NCBI RefSeq assembly: GCF_027270735.1
Contig: NZ_JAPWIJ010000001.1
Span: 372,001 to 436,000, forward strand
Source: Rhodococcus ruber
GTDB lineage: Bacteria > Actinomycetota > Actinomycetes > Mycobacteriales > Mycobacteriaceae
Direction of reading: 5' to 3'
Length of the DNA: 64,000 nt
Shown here: positions 20,296 through 32,462 of the stretch, in pieces
Layout: each line of letters begins with the position of its first letter
Position numbering within the stretch: the first letter of the stretch is position 1
Position numbers and translations under genes: made by a program
Notes under the pieces: generated by a model
Databases searched by the model: none
The model's input: the letters and a program-made list of their open reading frames with translations, nothing else
What the model was told of the DNA's origin: nothing

Positions 20296-20677
20296 CTGCG
20301 GGGCTCCTTCGAACATCGAGGTGCCCGAACCGCCAATCGATTCGAGACAGTGGCGAACAACGTCCGCCCAGACAGCTGCGACGGCACACCCCCCTGCGGT
20401 GCGCCGTCGCGACCGTTCCCGCCGGTCGTGCGACCGACGTTCTTGCACACCGACAACGCTAGGGACCACGCACCCGATGCGAAACAGAACAGTCGAGTGT
20501 CTGGATATGTGGGCGCCGGCGACGAGCACCCTTGGGTACGGTCACAACCTTCGTGCTCGGCCCGCCTCGGATCCCTCGGCACTCGATGTCACGTTCGGTG
20601 GCCTTTTCGGGGGTCAATGGCACATCGAGTGGACATGTGCCGCCAGAGCGGGTGCGAACGCAACGAAGACGGACACG
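20296..20677. other. Intergenic region upstream of the desaturase
   Basis: No credible gene. It should contain the leftward desaturase promoter, and it holds copy 2 of the 50-nt repeat element near its right end. Confidence 0.5.
20581..20630. repeat. 50-nt inverted-repeat element, copy 2
   Basis: 48 of 50 bases match the copy at 14364-14413. The outer arms CACTCGATGT and ACATCGAGTG pair perfectly over 10 bp. The GGAC that follows is also shared by both copies. Confidence 0.85.
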
Positions 20678-20710
20678 AAAAAGGACGCCCACAGAGTGGA
20701 CGTCCTTTTT
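20678..20710 (-). terminator. Intrinsic terminator after tRNA-Ala
   Basis: A 15-nt arm (20678-20692) pairs with 20696-20710 with one mismatch and a 3-nt loop. Leftward reading ends in five T. The A run on the other side makes it usable in both directions. Confidence 0.9.
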
Positions 20711-20714
20711 ATTG

Positions 20715-20787
20715 TGGAGCCTAGGAGATTCGAACTCCTGACATCTGCCTTGCAAAGGCAGCGCTCTACCAACTGAGCTAAGGCCCC
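20715..20787 (-). tRNA. tRNA-Ala (anticodon TGC)
   Basis: 73 nt, CCA not encoded. Acceptor GGGGCCT with AGGCTCC; anticodon arm CTGCC-TTTGCAA-GGCAG gives TGC; T loop GTTCGAAT. It ends the gyrBA-side tRNA pair typical of actinobacteria. Confidence 0.97.
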
Positions 20788-20839
20788 GGGTGTTGCGGTT
20801 GAACGTGCACGAACACTACACGTTCGATCCGAGCGATTG

Positions 20840-20950
20840 TCACCCGGTGGAGATACTGTGCCAGACGCCGTCCGAGCTGCGCGTCGAGCGCACCTTCGAT
20901 ACTGTCAGCACTGCGATCACCACCGATGCGACGAGAAGAAGGATTTTCAC
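20840..20950 (-). CDS. DLW-39-type small protein
   Basis: A 36-residue protein between tRNA-Ile and tRNA-Ala. GTG start at 20950, preceded by AGAGGTAGG; stop TGA at 20840-20842. The sequence begins MKILLLVASVVIAVLTVSKV, a hydrophobic segment, followed by a basic/polar part and GVWHSIST, where the family usually has DLW. Size and position between gyrA and alaT fit the DLW-39 family of actinobacteria. Function unknown; a single membrane-associated helix is likely. Confidence 0.75.
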   Translation of the reverse strand: MKILLLVASVVIAVLTVSKVRSTRSSDGVWHSISTG

Positions 20951-20977
20951 GTCCTACCTCTTTTCGTTCGTTCGGTG

Positions 20978-21051
20978 TGGGCCTAGGAGGACTTGAACCT
21001 CCGACCTCTTCCTTATCAGGGAAGCGCTCTAACCGCCTGAGCTATAGGCCC
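20978..21051 (-). tRNA. tRNA-Ile (anticodon GAT)
   Basis: 74 nt, CCA not encoded. Acceptor GGGCCTA with TAGGCCC; anticodon arm CTTCC-CTGATAA-GGAAG gives GAT; T loop GTTCAAG. Confidence 0.97.
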
Positions 21052-21105
21052 TCATCACTGCTTTCGGCCGAAGAATTCCTCTCCTCGAACCGAGGGATGA
21101 GATTA

Positions 21106-21144
21106 CCGTATCGGGCCGCTGTCTTCCAAAACGGCCCGATACGG
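21106..21144 (-). terminator. Stem-loop after the gyrBA-DUF3566 operon
   Basis: A perfect 13-bp stem, CCGTATCGGGCCG (21106-21118) with CGGCCCGATACGG (21132-21144), and a 13-nt loop. It lies between the DUF3566 stop and tRNA-Ile. There is no long T run, so it may be a weak terminator or a processing signal. Confidence 0.7.
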
Positions 21145-21160
21145 GCACTCGTTGTGCAGG

Positions 21161-22537
21161 TCAGTCGCGGTCTGCCAGCGTCACTTCGACGCCACCGACC
21201 AGATCCGACGACAGGTTGTAGATGAACGCGCCGATGGTGGTGAGAGCGGTGAAGAGTACGACATTGATCACACCGATCACCGCGGCGTAGCCGAACACCT
21301 GTCCGGCACTGACAAGTCCACCGTCACCGGATTCGTTGACGATCTCGGTGAAAGCACTATTGAGACGGTCCCATACGCCCATACCGTCGAGCACGGCGTA
21401 CAGCAGGCCAACCGCGACCATCCAGACGAAGAACAGTGACACCGCGATGACGAGCGCGATCTTCAGCGTCGACCACGGATCGATCTTGCGGATCTGAATG
21501 GTCGCGCGCAGTGGGTTGCCGTCCGCGGTGGGCACTGCCGTGATGGCGGCGGGCGCGGCGCGGTCGGCCTGGTTCGGCTCGGGGTGCCGGACTGCGGACA
21601 GATCTGGCATGTCCTTGGCCAGATCCTTGCGTTCGATATGACGGGTCGGTCCGTCGATCACCGCTGCCTTCGACCGAGCGGCCTCGCGCCGTTCGGTCTT
21701 GTCCTCGGTGGACTCACGCTGAGCGGGCTCGGCGGTCGTGCGAGCAGACCGGTCGAACTCGGCGTTCGCTGGAAGGGCTGCGCCTCGACCGGAAAGATTG
21801 GTCTGAGGCTGGTTCTGCGGCTGCTGACGGTCCTCCGCGCCCTGCTGCGGCGGACGCTGACCAGCACCACGCTGCCACGGCGGCGTTCCCGACCCACCCT
21901 GCGGACCCTCGACAGGCTGAGCAGGCATTGCCTGGGTCGCGGCCGGTGCAGCATGGTCTTGCTCGCGAGCAGCCGGGGAAACCGATCGTTCCGCACGAGT
22001 CGCGTCACCGTCACCCTGGGCCGAACCCTCCGGTGCGTGCGATACCTCGGTGGGTGCGGGGCCTCGCGGCGGTGCCGGACGAGACGGCGGTCCTGTTGGC
22101 GCCTGTCGTTGTGGGGGCTGACCGTTAGCCGGTCGATCCGCGTTGGGCTGGCCGGAGCCGGGCTGAACCGGCCGAACAGGCGGGCCCTGGGTGGTCGCTC
22201 CCGGCGGAGCCTGCGGCGGGGGTCCCTGGGGTGCAGGAGGTCCCTGACTCGCAGGTCCCTGAGCTCCAGGCGGCCGCTGCGGAGGTAGGCCCTGTGGCGG
22301 TCGGGCCGGGCCGTTGGGAGCACCCTGCGCCGGACGCACCGGCGGGCGGGAGTTCCCCTGAGGAGCCGGTCCGCGGCCGGCGGCGGGTGCCGGACGAGTG
22401 GCAGGCTGCGGACGGCTGCCCGGACGAGCTCCCTCGGGCGGCGCAGGCCGCGCGGGCTGCTCGGCCCGCGGCGCCTCGCGGCCGTCCGGTGCGCCGCTGG
22501 GGCCGGGCCTGCTACCAGGCCGGTTGGGAGTGCTCAC
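21161..22537 (-). CDS. DUF3566 membrane protein downstream of gyrA
   Basis: 458 residues. About 340 residues of Pro/Arg/Gln/Gly-rich disordered sequence precede the DUF3566 domain (from ~343: [19 protein letters not shown]), which has two membrane segments around a short loop. It is the Rv0007 equivalent; Rv0007 itself is shorter, so the N-terminal extension is notable. Function unknown; a role in envelope or division is possible from the family's neighbours. The GTG start directly follows the gyrA TAA, so translation is coupled. Confidence 0.88.
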   Translation of the reverse strand: MSTPNRPGSRPGPSGAPDGREAPRAEQPARPAPPEGARPGSRPQPATRPAPAAGRGPAPQGNSRPPVRPAQGAPNGPARPPQGLPPQRPPGAQGPASQGPPAPQGPPPQAPPGATTQGPPVRPVQPGSGQPNADRPANGQPPQRQAPTGPPSRPAPPRGPAPTEVSHAPEGSAQGDGDATRAERSVSPAAREQDHAAPAATQAMPAQPVEGPQGGSGTPPWQRGAGQRPPQQGAEDRQQPQNQPQTNLSGRGAALPANAEFDRSARTTAEPAQRESTEDKTERREAARSKAAVIDGPTRHIERKDLAKDMPDLSAVRHPEPNQADRAAPAAITAVPTADGNPLRATIQIRKIDPWSTLKIALVIAVSLFFVWMVAVGLLYAVLDGMGVWDRLNSAFTEIVNESGDGGLVSAGQVFGYAAVIGVINVVLFTALTTIGAFIYNLSSDLVGGVEVTLADRD

Positions 22538-25081
22538 TTACGACTCCTTCGCTGCATCGTCTTCGGTGCCCACGGCATCCGGTTCGATCTCGTCGGCGTT
22601 GCGCGCGATCGCGAGCAGTGTGTCGCCTTCACCGAGATTCATCAACCGCACGCCCTTGGTCTGTCGGCCGGCTTTCCGGACCTGCTTGGCAGCAGTCCGA
22701 ATGACACCACCACTGGATGTGATGGCATACAGCTCGTCCTCGTCGTCGACGATGAGAGCTCCCACCAGCGTGCCACGCTTGGGGTCGTACTGGATTGTCA
22801 GTACTCCCTTTCCGCCGCGGCCCTGCTGCGGGTAATCCTCCATCGCAGTGCGCTTGGAGTAGCCACCCGACGTCGCGACCAGCAGGAACTTGTTCTCGCT
22901 GACGACGTTGAGCGAGAGCAGCTCGTCCTCACCGTTGAATCGCATGCCCTGCACACCGGACGTCGCGCGACCCATGGGTCGCAGCACCTCGTCGGTGGCG
23001 GAGAACCGGATCGACTGCCCCTGGGCCGAGACGAGCAGCAAGTCGTCGTCGGAGGATGCCAGGACTGCGCCGACCAACTCGTCGTCGCCGCGCAGGTTGA
23101 CCGCCACGATGCCGCCGCTGCGGTTCGAGTCGAAATCGGTCAGACGCGACTTCTTGACCAGGCCGCCCTTGGTAGCCAGCACCAGGTAAGGGGCGTCCTC
23201 GTAGGTCTTGATCTGGATGACCTGCGCGATGCGCTCGTCGGGCTGGAATGCGAGCAGGTTGGCGACGTGCTGCCCGCGAGCCGTTCGGTTCGCCTCGGGC
23301 AGTTCGTACGCCTTGGCCCGGTAGACGCGACCCTTGGTGGTGAAGAACAGGATCCAGTCGTGCGTCGAGCAGACGAAGAACTTGCTGACGATGTCGTCCT
23401 GCTTGAGCCCTGCACCCATCACTCCCTTGCCACCGCGCTTCTGCGAGCGGTAGAGGTCGGTCCTGGTGCGCTTGGCGTATCCGGTCTCGGTGATCGTGAC
23501 GACCACGTTCTCCCGCGCGATCAGATCCTCGTCGTTGACGTCCCCGTCGGCGGCGATGATGCGGGTACGTCGGTCGTCGCCGAACTTCTCGACGATCTCG
23601 GCGAGCTCGTCTCGCACAATCTGTCGCTGACGATCCTCGTTGGCCAGAATGTCCTTGAGGTCCGCGATCGTGATTTCCAGCTCGGCCAGATCATCGATGA
23701 TCTTCTGACGCTCGAGGGCGGCGAGGCGCCGCAGCTGCATGTCGAGGATCGCCTGCGCCTGGATCTCGTCGATGTCGAGCAGGTCGATCAGTCCCTGCCT
23801 GGCCAGATCCACCGTCTGCGATGCGCGGATCAAAGCAATGACCTCGTCGAGCGCGTCGAGCGCCTTGACGAGTCCGCGCAGAATGTGTGCGCGTTCCTCG
23901 GCTCTACGCAGCCGGTACCGCGTGCGGCGAACGATCACATCGAGCTGGTGAGTGACATAGAAGCGGATCATCTGGTCCAGACGCAGGGTGCGCGGGACGC
24001 CGTCGACGATCGAGAGCATGTTGGCACCGAAGCTGGTCTGCAGCTGCGAGTGCTTGTAGAGGTTGTTGAGCACGACCTTGGCGACGGCGTCGCGCTTGAT
24101 CGTGACGACGATGCGCATACCGACGCGATCGGACGACTCGTCGTCGATCTTCGAGATACCGGACAACTTGCCGTCACGGACCTGCTCGGCGATGGAGGTG
24201 ATCAGGTTGTCGGGGTTGACCTGGTACGGCAGCTCGGTGATGACGATCGTGGTGCGACCGTTGGAGTCTTCCTCGATCTCGACGACGCCGCGCATGCGGA
24301 TCGAACCGCGGCCGGTCGAGTACGCATCTTGAATTCCCTGGCCGCCGACGATGAGTCCGTGGGTAGGGAAGTCCGGACCCTTGACGCGTTCCATGCAGGC
24401 CGCGAGAGTCGCTTCCTCGTCGGCCTCGAAGTTGTCGAGGGCCCAGAACACCGCGTCGCCGAGCTCCCGCAGGTTGTGCGGGGGGATGTTCGTGGCCATA
24501 CCGACGGCGATGCCGTTGGAGCCGTTCATCAACAGGTTGGGAACTCGCGACGGAAGTACCGTCGGCTCTTGGGTTTTGCCGTCGTAGTTGGGGATGAAGT
24601 CGACGGTTTCCTCGTCGATGTCGCGCAGCATCTCCATCGCAAGCGGGGTCAGGCGCGCTTCGGTGTATCGCATGGCGGCGGCACCGTCGTTGCCGCGCGA
24701 ACCGAAGTTGCCCTGGCCGTCGACCAATGGGTAGCGCATCGACCACGGCTGAGCCAGACGCACCAGCGCGTCGTAGATCGAGGTGTCGCCGTGGGGGTGG
24801 TAGTTACCCATCGTTTCGGCAACGGGGCGTGCGGATTTCACGTAGCTACGGTCGGGACGGAAGCCTGAGTCGTACATCGCGTACAGCACGCGTCGGTGCA
24901 CCGGCTTGAGGCCATCGCGGACCTCGGGCAGTGCACGGCCGACAATGACGCTCATCGCGTAGTCGATGTAACTGCGCTGCATTTCCTGCTGGATGTCGAC
25001 CGGATCGATCCGGTCTCCACCCTCGGCATTGGTGGTCGAACCCGGCGGGGGTCCTACCGGCGGTTCGGTGATGTCAGACAT
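22538..25081 (-). CDS. gyrA: DNA gyrase subunit A
   Basis: 847 residues. The N-terminal breakage-reunion domain shows the catalytic Tyr139 in [10 protein letters not shown] and the quinolone-determining segment [15 protein letters not shown] (Ser101 and Asp104 at the sites of classical resistance changes). The C-terminal beta-pinwheel includes QKRGGKGV and QGRGGKGV. It forms A2B2 gyrase with GyrB and removes positive supercoils. ATG at 25081, 68 nt after gyrB. Confidence 0.98.
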   Translation of the reverse strand: MSDITEPPVGPPPGSTTNAEGGDRIDPVDIQQEMQRSYIDYAMSVIVGRALPEVRDGLKPVHRRVLYAMYDSGFRPDRSYVKSARPVAETMGNYHPHGDTSIYDALVRLAQPWSMRYPLVDGQGNFGSRGNDGAAAMRYTEARLTPLAMEMLRDIDEETVDFIPNYDGKTQEPTVLPSRVPNLLMNGSNGIAVGMATNIPPHNLRELGDAVFWALDNFEADEEATLAACMERVKGPDFPTHGLIVGGQGIQDAYSTGRGSIRMRGVVEIEEDSNGRTTIVITELPYQVNPDNLITSIAEQVRDGKLSGISKIDDESSDRVGMRIVVTIKRDAVAKVVLNNLYKHSQLQTSFGANMLSIVDGVPRTLRLDQMIRFYVTHQLDVIVRRTRYRLRRAEERAHILRGLVKALDALDEVIALIRASQTVDLARQGLIDLLDIDEIQAQAILDMQLRRLAALERQKIIDDLAELEITIADLKDILANEDRQRQIVRDELAEIVEKFGDDRRTRIIAADGDVNDEDLIARENVVVTITETGYAKRTRTDLYRSQKRGGKGVMGAGLKQDDIVSKFFVCSTHDWILFFTTKGRVYRAKAYELPEANRTARGQHVANLLAFQPDERIAQVIQIKTYEDAPYLVLATKGGLVKKSRLTDFDSNRSGGIVAVNLRGDDELVGAVLASSDDDLLLVSAQGQSIRFSATDEVLRPMGRATSGVQGMRFNGEDELLSLNVVSENKFLLVATSGGYSKRTAMEDYPQQGRGGKGVLTIQYDPKRGTLVGALIVDDEDELYAITSSGGVIRTAAKQVRKAGRQTKGVRLMNLGEGDTLLAIARNADEIEPDAVGTEDDAAKES

Positions 25082-25149
25082 GCAAATCTCCTCGAGAAAC
25101 GGTCACCTTCACGCGCCGAGAGCACTCGTCTGCGCGTGAAGGGAAGTGA

Positions 25150-27210
<2,061 letters not shown>

Positions 27211-27447
27211 CTACGCGTCCACTACCCCGCTCACACCTGCACCAGGTGCTACCGCAGAGGGTCGGCACGGTCTTTCGACCGTGCACGTTCCATGCGTTTG
27301 TTCCGGGCTTCTGTCGTACCGGTCCATAGTACTGGTTGGCTGCGACAGCGTAGGCACGATGACACCCCTAAAAGGCCCCTGATTGCTTCACAGACGCATT
27401 TTTTCGATACCGGACGGCAAAGATGAAGGGTAAAACCGGCGATTCGG

Positions 27448-28581
27448 CTACAGATCGAGAACGATCCGCTCTCCATCCGAACGCGACACACAGATCAACA
27501 TCTCGTTCTTCTGCTCCTCGGATGTGAGGCGATTCTCCCGGTGTTGCGGTGTTCCGTTGAGTACTCGCACCCGACAGGTCCCGCAGAAACCCTGCTGGCA
27601 CGAGTACGCGATATCGGGCCGAACACGTCGAATGGCATGCAGCGCAGTCTCTTCCGCACCGACAGACAATATCTCTCCCGAGTCGACGAGCTGCACCTCG
27701 AATTCCGTACCGTTCTTCACCGGCGGCGGCGAGAACCGCTCGAAGTGCAGATGCGTGGCCGGGAGGGCATCGAACGACGCGCGAACCAGATCGATCATGG
27801 GCGGCGGACCACATACGTAGACCGATCCGCCGGCTGCCGTCGATCCCAGCAGATCCATGCTCGACGGCATCCCGTCCACGTCGTCGGTGCGGACGGTCAC
27901 TCGTGCGGGATCCCAGCCCGCGATCTCCTCCAGAAACGGCATCGACTCACGCGAGCGACCGCAGTAGACGAGGTGCCAATCCATCTCGAGGGCACGGGCT
28001 CTGCGCACCATCGAGATGATCGCCGTGATACCGATTCCGCCGGCCACGAACACTGCATGTTCGGACGGGACGAACGGAAATCCGTTGCGCGGTCCTCGAA
28101 TCGACACCTGTGTGCCCACCGTCAGAGCGTGCATCTCCGGGGATCCACCACCGCCACCCGGCACCAGTCGTACTGCGATCGAGTACGACTCGTCGCTCGG
28201 CAGACCACACAGGGAGTACTGCCGTCGCCGACCGGACGGCAGGTAGAAATCCAGATGCATTCCCGGCGCCCACGCCGGCAGGGTCGACCCGTCGGCCGCG
28301 GCGAAGGTCAACTGCACCACCGGCTCGTCGACGCAGAGCACCTCCCGGGAGACCAGTGTCAGTTCTCGGGTGCGCGCGACCGGAGGTGCAGCGAACGAGC
28401 CGTCGTACTCGTCGTTGTCGAGTAGGGCGAACCACTTGTCGAGCGCGTCGGTGACCAGAGACACCGTCTGATCCGGCTCGTCACGCCCGTACAGATTCTG
28501 TGGAATCGTCCGACCTACTCGAAACGAGTCGACCTTCTGAGCCATTGCGCCGAGCTTGCTCCGCAACGTGCGTTTGGTCAT
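27448..28581 (-). CDS. Ferredoxin-type oxygenase reductase (FAD, NAD(P), 2Fe-2S)
   Basis: 377 residues. FAD-binding barrel with RRQYSLCG (RxYS motif), NAD(P)-binding part with GGIGITAIISMV and VCGPPPM, and a C-terminal plant-type 2Fe-2S domain with CQQGFCGTC (Cys ~325, 330, 333) and a last Cys in MLICVS. This is the phthalate-dioxygenase-reductase layout. It should move electrons from NAD(P)H to an oxygenase. The ATG overlaps the stop of the upstream diiron-like gene (ATGA), suggesting that protein is its partner. Such a pair is not found between gyrB and recF in M. tuberculosis. Confidence 0.9.
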   Translation of the reverse strand: MTKRTLRSKLGAMAQKVDSFRVGRTIPQNLYGRDEPDQTVSLVTDALDKWFALLDNDEYDGSFAAPPVARTRELTLVSREVLCVDEPVVQLTFAAADGSTLPAWAPGMHLDFYLPSGRRRQYSLCGLPSDESYSIAVRLVPGGGGGSPEMHALTVGTQVSIRGPRNGFPFVPSEHAVFVAGGIGITAIISMVRRARALEMDWHLVYCGRSRESMPFLEEIAGWDPARVTVRTDDVDGMPSSMDLLGSTAAGGSVYVCGPPPMIDLVRASFDALPATHLHFERFSPPPVKNGTEFEVQLVDSGEILSVGAEETALHAIRRVRPDIAYSCQQGFCGTCRVRVLNGTPQHRENRLTSEEQKNEMLICVSRSDGERIVLDL

Positions 28582-29495
28582 CGATCAGCGGACCGCGCCG
28601 CCGGAGAGGTAGCAAGGTACTGCACAGCCTGAGCCGTCGAGCCTTCCTGGGACGGATGATAGGTGCTCTTGAAGTACCGCAACGACGCCTTGACCATGGA
28701 CATCGGTGTAGGGAACAGCCCGGACTTCGCCACTCGTCTGAACTCGCGGAACGACGGCGTGCGCTGCTTCGGCGACAGGTGCGCCAACGTCGGATCCTGG
28801 CTCATCAGGTAGCGAACGCCGCGCGTCCAGAACCAGACGAGGGTGGGTGCAATGACAACGTAGGTACGGATCCGCCGCGCCGGCCTGACATCGAAGTAGC
28901 GCATCACCTCGTATGCCACCGAACGATGCTCCACTTCTTCGGCACCGTGCCAACGCAGCAGGTCCAGCATCACCGGATGGACATCGGCTTCGTCCAGCTC
29001 CTTCGCATTGAGAACCCAGTCTCCGAGGAACGCGGTCAGGTGCTCGGCCGCGGCGATCAGGGCGAGCCGCTCGACCAGACTGTTCTGTCCGTGGCCAGAA
29101 CGATTACCGAGAGCGCGGCCGAACAGGAACTTCATCTGATCCACGTACGGATCGACATCGATGCCGTGTGCGCGAAGCTGGTCGTGGACATCGGTATGGG
29201 CCTGCGCGTGCATGGCTTCCTGGCCGATGAAACCGATCACGTCGTCGCGCAACTGATCGTCGTGGATCAGCGGCAACGCCTCCTTGAACGTGCGCACGAA
29301 CCACTCCTCGCCCTCGGGCAGAAGCAGGTGCATCACGTTGATCAGGTGCGTGGCCAGCGGATTGCCGTCCATATAGTGCAGCGGCAGAGTTTCCCAATCG
29401 AACTCGACGTTTCGAGCGTGCAGAACCACTCTGTCTTCGGGGGTCCCATCGACGTCGACCGCCGCTGTCGACGGCTTCTTCGTAGGTGCAGACAC
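28578..29495 (-). CDS. PF10118-type predicted metal-dependent hydrolase / diiron protein
   Basis: 305 residues. The family is named predicted metal-dependent hydrolase (PF10118), but the visible motifs look ferritin-like: GEEWFVRTF, QEAMHAQAH, AAAEHLTA and EEVEHRSVAYEVM, i.e. Glu residues and two ExxH motifs that could hold two iron ions. The C-terminal third is basic. The GTG at 29495 is preceded by GAGGAGAAG. Overlap by 4 nt with the reductase gene suggests a two-component oxygenase. The actual substrate is unknown. Confidence 0.8.
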   Translation of the reverse strand: MSAPTKKPSTAAVDVDGTPEDRVVLHARNVEFDWETLPLHYMDGNPLATHLINVMHLLLPEGEEWFVRTFKEALPLIHDDQLRDDVIGFIGQEAMHAQAHTDVHDQLRAHGIDVDPYVDQMKFLFGRALGNRSGHGQNSLVERLALIAAAEHLTAFLGDWVLNAKELDEADVHPVMLDLLRWHGAEEVEHRSVAYEVMRYFDVRPARRIRTYVVIAPTLVWFWTRGVRYLMSQDPTLAHLSPKQRTPSFREFRRVAKSGLFPTPMSMVKASLRYFKSTYHPSQEGSTAQAVQYLATSPAARSADR

Positions 29496-29662
29496 AACTT
29501 CTCCTCGTCCGATGGCCGCGTGTAACAGTATTCGGTCCCCCGACCGTCGCGTGTTCCGAATCACGCTACGCACACCGACAGTCTCACAGCAACACTGCCC
29601 CCAACATCTGTTGAGGATCACGTGGACCAGGCACTACGACAAACCTACTTTGGGAACAGTCA

Positions 29663-30226
29663 CTATCCGTAGGTGTCTCTCGGACCCCGACCTCGGACGT
29701 GGCGTTCACCTTTTCGCCAGCTCTGAGTGGTCGGCCCGGTGATACGAAGTGAGGTCACCACACCGTGGCCGACCGCCGCGGCGATCTTGGCCAGAATCTG
29801 GGACTGCATCAGCCTCAGTTGCGTCGCCCATGCCGTCGACTCGGCGGAGATACTGAGCACTCCGTCCTTGAGCCCGGTGGGGTCGGCGTGCGCCGAGATG
29901 TCCTCACCGACGACGCTGGCCCAACGCCCCAACACAGCACCTTCGGACACCTTGGCCGACCATCCACGCTTGGACGCGATCGAATTGGCGAGTGCACCGA
30001 ATGCCTGCGGATCACGGTCGTCTGGCCCGGCGCCCGACCAACCACGTCGCCGACGCCCCCGCAGCGCACGGACGCCACCCGTCGGAGACGACCGCCCCTG
30101 CCCCACCGACTTACCACTGGCCTTGGCCGCGGCGCGCGCGTCCTCGAGTGCACGACGCGCGAGATCGACGCCCTTCAACTCCGGCGTCTCGCCCTTGTCT
30201 GCCGATGCTCCTTCGTCGTCGTTCAT
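29663..30226 (-). CDS. DUF721 (DciA-like) protein
   Basis: 187 residues. The polar, basic N-terminus (~1-75) contains [17 protein letters not shown] and RRRRGW. The DUF721 domain (~80-175) has [25 protein letters not shown] sequence and [11 protein letters not shown]. This is the Rv0004 position after recF; actinobacterial DUF721 proteins are linked to DciA, the helicase operator of bacteria lacking DnaC/DnaI. The ATG overlaps the recF stop (ATGA), fitting a recF-DUF721 transcript. Confidence 0.88.
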   Translation of the reverse strand: MNDDEGASADKGETPELKGVDLARRALEDARAAAKASGKSVGQGRSSPTGGVRALRGRRRRGWSGAGPDDRDPQAFGALANSIASKRGWSAKVSEGAVLGRWASVVGEDISAHADPTGLKDGVLSISAESTAWATQLRLMQSQILAKIAAAVGHGVVTSLRITGPTTQSWRKGERHVRGRGPRDTYG

Positions 30227-31473
30227 CGAGCCTCGCTCTCCTCGCGTGCGGCGTCGACGGTGATCGACAGATCCGTGATACGCGAGATACGGCCTGCTGC
30301 ACCGGATTCCGAGTTCTGCTGGGCTTCGACGCCGTAGCGACGGGCATCGAGCTCGGGTGGTACGTCCTCCGGTACCGCGGCCGTGATCAACACCTGCTCG
30401 GCACCGGCCGCCACCGTCGCGAGCGCAGTACGCCTCTTTCGGTCGAGTTCGGCGAACACGTCGTCGAGCATCAGCACGGGATCTGTGCCGTCCTCGCGCA
30501 ACAGGCCGAAGGACCCCAGCCGCAACGACAAAGCATACGACCACGATTCACCATGGCTGGCAAACCCTTTGGTGGGCTGATCACCGAGCATCAACTCCAC
30601 ATCGTCTCGATGAGGCCCCACCAGACACACACCGCGTTCGATTTCTCGCTGTCTCATCACCGAGAGTTGGTGCAGGAAAGCGGCTTCCAGCACATCGACA
30701 TCATCCGGTAACGGGGCTCGGCCGGCGTCGGAGAATTCCGGCGGCAATGCTTCGGCAAGGCTGCAGCGATAGGACAGTGTCGCGGGTCGCGATTCCGGCG
30801 CGATGGACCCGTAGGCCTGCTGCACAAAAGGCATCAGCTCGTGCACCAAACCTATTCTGGCAGCAAGCAATCGAGCTCCGTGCGCCGCAAGATGCCCGTC
30901 CCACACATCGAGTGTGGCGAGGGCACTTGCTCCGTCGCTCGACGACGATCCCCGGCGCAACGAGCCACTGGCTGTCTTGAGCAGTGCCGATCGCTGACGC
31001 AGAACCTTGTCGTAATCGGCACGGACAGTGGCCATTCGAGGAATCCGACTGGTGAGCAGTTCGTCCAGATACCGTCGTCGTTCGCCGGGGTCCCCACGCA
31101 CGAGCGAGAGATCTTCGGGAGCGAACAGCACACTCTGCAACACGCCCAGAATCTCCCTCGGTCGTCGCAACGGCGAGCGGTTCATCCGAGCCTTGTTGGC
31201 CTTGCCCTCGAGCAACTCCACGTCGATGATCAGCTCACGACCGTGATTGACCACGGCGCTGCCCACGAACGCCTTGGAGGCGCCCGCCCGAATCATCGGA
31301 GCGTCCGTCGACACGCGATGCGAGGACAACGTCGACAGATAGTTGAGCGACTCGAGCAGGTTGGTCTTGCCGTGCCCGTTCGGTCCCACGAACACGGTCG
31401 AGCCCGGTCCCAGGTCGACGGTGACGTCGTCCCAGGATCGGAAGTCGTGTAGCTGCAGAGACCGGACGAACAC
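30223..31473 (-). CDS. recF: DNA replication and repair protein RecF
   Basis: 416 residues, SMC-like ABC ATPase. Walker [10 protein letters not shown] near residue 31, the signature region, and Walker [13 protein letters not shown] in the C-terminal part. RecF loads RecA at gaps with RecO and RecR. The GTG start follows directly on the gnd stop codon (TAA at 31474-31476). The family length is usually 370-400 in actinobacteria. Confidence 0.96.
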   Translation of the reverse strand: MFVRSLQLHDFRSWDDVTVDLGPGSTVFVGPNGHGKTNLLESLNYLSTLSSHRVSTDAPMIRAGASKAFVGSAVVNHGRELIIDVELLEGKANKARMNRSPLRRPREILGVLQSVLFAPEDLSLVRGDPGERRRYLDELLTSRIPRMATVRADYDKVLRQRSALLKTASGSLRRGSSSSDGASALATLDVWDGHLAAHGARLLAARIGLVHELMPFVQQAYGSIAPESRPATLSYRCSLAEALPPEFSDAGRAPLPDDVDVLEAAFLHQLSVMRQREIERGVCLVGPHRDDVELMLGDQPTKGFASHGESWSYALSLRLGSFGLLREDGTDPVLMLDDVFAELDRKRRTALATVAAGAEQVLITAAVPEDVPPELDARRYGVEAQQNSESGAAGRISRITDLSITVDAAREESEAR

Positions 31474-32397
31474 TTACTCGTGTTTCGGGGCCGGTGCGCG
31501 CAGGGTCTCGTCGGCGTCTGCCTTCTTGACCGCGTGCCCACCGAATTGATTACGCAAAGCCGAGACGGCCTTCATGGCCGGCGAATCCTCTTGTCGTGAA
31601 GCGAATCTCGCGAACAGCGCGGCAGAGATCACCGGAGCGGGCACGGCGTGGCGAATAGCTTCCTCGACGGTCCAACGACCTTCACCGGAGTCCTCGGTGT
31701 ATCCGGAGATCTCACTGAATTCCGGATCCTGACCGAGTGCCTCGACCAACAGATCGAGCAACCAGGACCGCACGACAGTGCCCTTGCTCCACGCCCGCAG
31801 CACACCTTGCACGTCCTGCACGAGCTCTTCGGCTTCGAGGATTTCGTAGCCCTCGGCGTATGCCTGCATCAATCCGTATTCGATGCCGTTGTGCACCATC
31901 TTCGAGTAGTGACCCGCGCCGACCGGGCCGGCGTGAACGAATCCGTCCGCGCGTTCGCCTTCCGGACGCAGAGCATCGAAGATCGGCATCGCGTGGGCGA
32001 CGTGCTCGTCCTGACCGCCGACCATCAGGCCGTAGCCGTTCTTCAAGCCCCAGACGCCACCGGATACACCGGCATCGATGTAGCCGATTCCCTTGGCGTC
32101 CAACAACTCTGCGTTGGGCTTGTCATCGGTGAATCGTGAGTTTCCACCGTCGATCACCAGATCGCCCGGTTCGAGGACGTCCGCCAGACCGGTGATGGTG
32201 TCGCGGGTGATCTGGCCGGACGGAACCATCACCCACACCACCCTCGGCGCCGTCAACGACTGAGCCAGACCGGCCAACGACGGGGTGTCCGTCACCTCCG
32301 GCCGAGGGTCGTAGCCGATGACCTCGTGACCATGCTCGCGCAACCTCTCGCGCATGTTGAAGCCCATTTTTCCGAGACCGACCAAGCCCAGCTGCAT
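31474..32397 (-). CDS. gnd: 6-phosphogluconate dehydrogenase (decarboxylating), short type
   Basis: 307 residues. N-terminal NAD(P)-binding GLVGLGKMGFNM, substrate motifs DGGNSRF, GVSGGVWGLKNGYGLMVGG and KMVHNGIEYGLMQ. The length and sequence fit the short GntZ-type enzyme rather than the ~470-residue type. It oxidises 6-phosphogluconate to ribulose-5-phosphate. Its place between dnaN and recF is also known in M. smegmatis. ATG start; 65 nt after dnaN. Confidence 0.93.
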   Translation of the reverse strand: MQLGLVGLGKMGFNMRERLREHGHEVIGYDPRPEVTDTPSLAGLAQSLTAPRVVWVMVPSGQITRDTITGLADVLEPGDLVIDGGNSRFTDDKPNAELLDAKGIGYIDAGVSGGVWGLKNGYGLMVGGQDEHVAHAMPIFDALRPEGERADGFVHAGPVGAGHYSKMVHNGIEYGLMQAYAEGYEILEAEELVQDVQGVLRAWSKGTVVRSWLLDLLVEALGQDPEFSEISGYTEDSGEGRWTVEEAIRHAVPAPVISAALFARFASRQEDSPAMKAVSALRNQFGGHAVKKADADETLRAPAPKHE

Positions 32398-32462
32398 GAT
32401 GACGCGTCCTTGTCTGTGTCAGGTGCGAAAGTTTCCGCGGGTTCAACAGTAACCAGGCAGGA

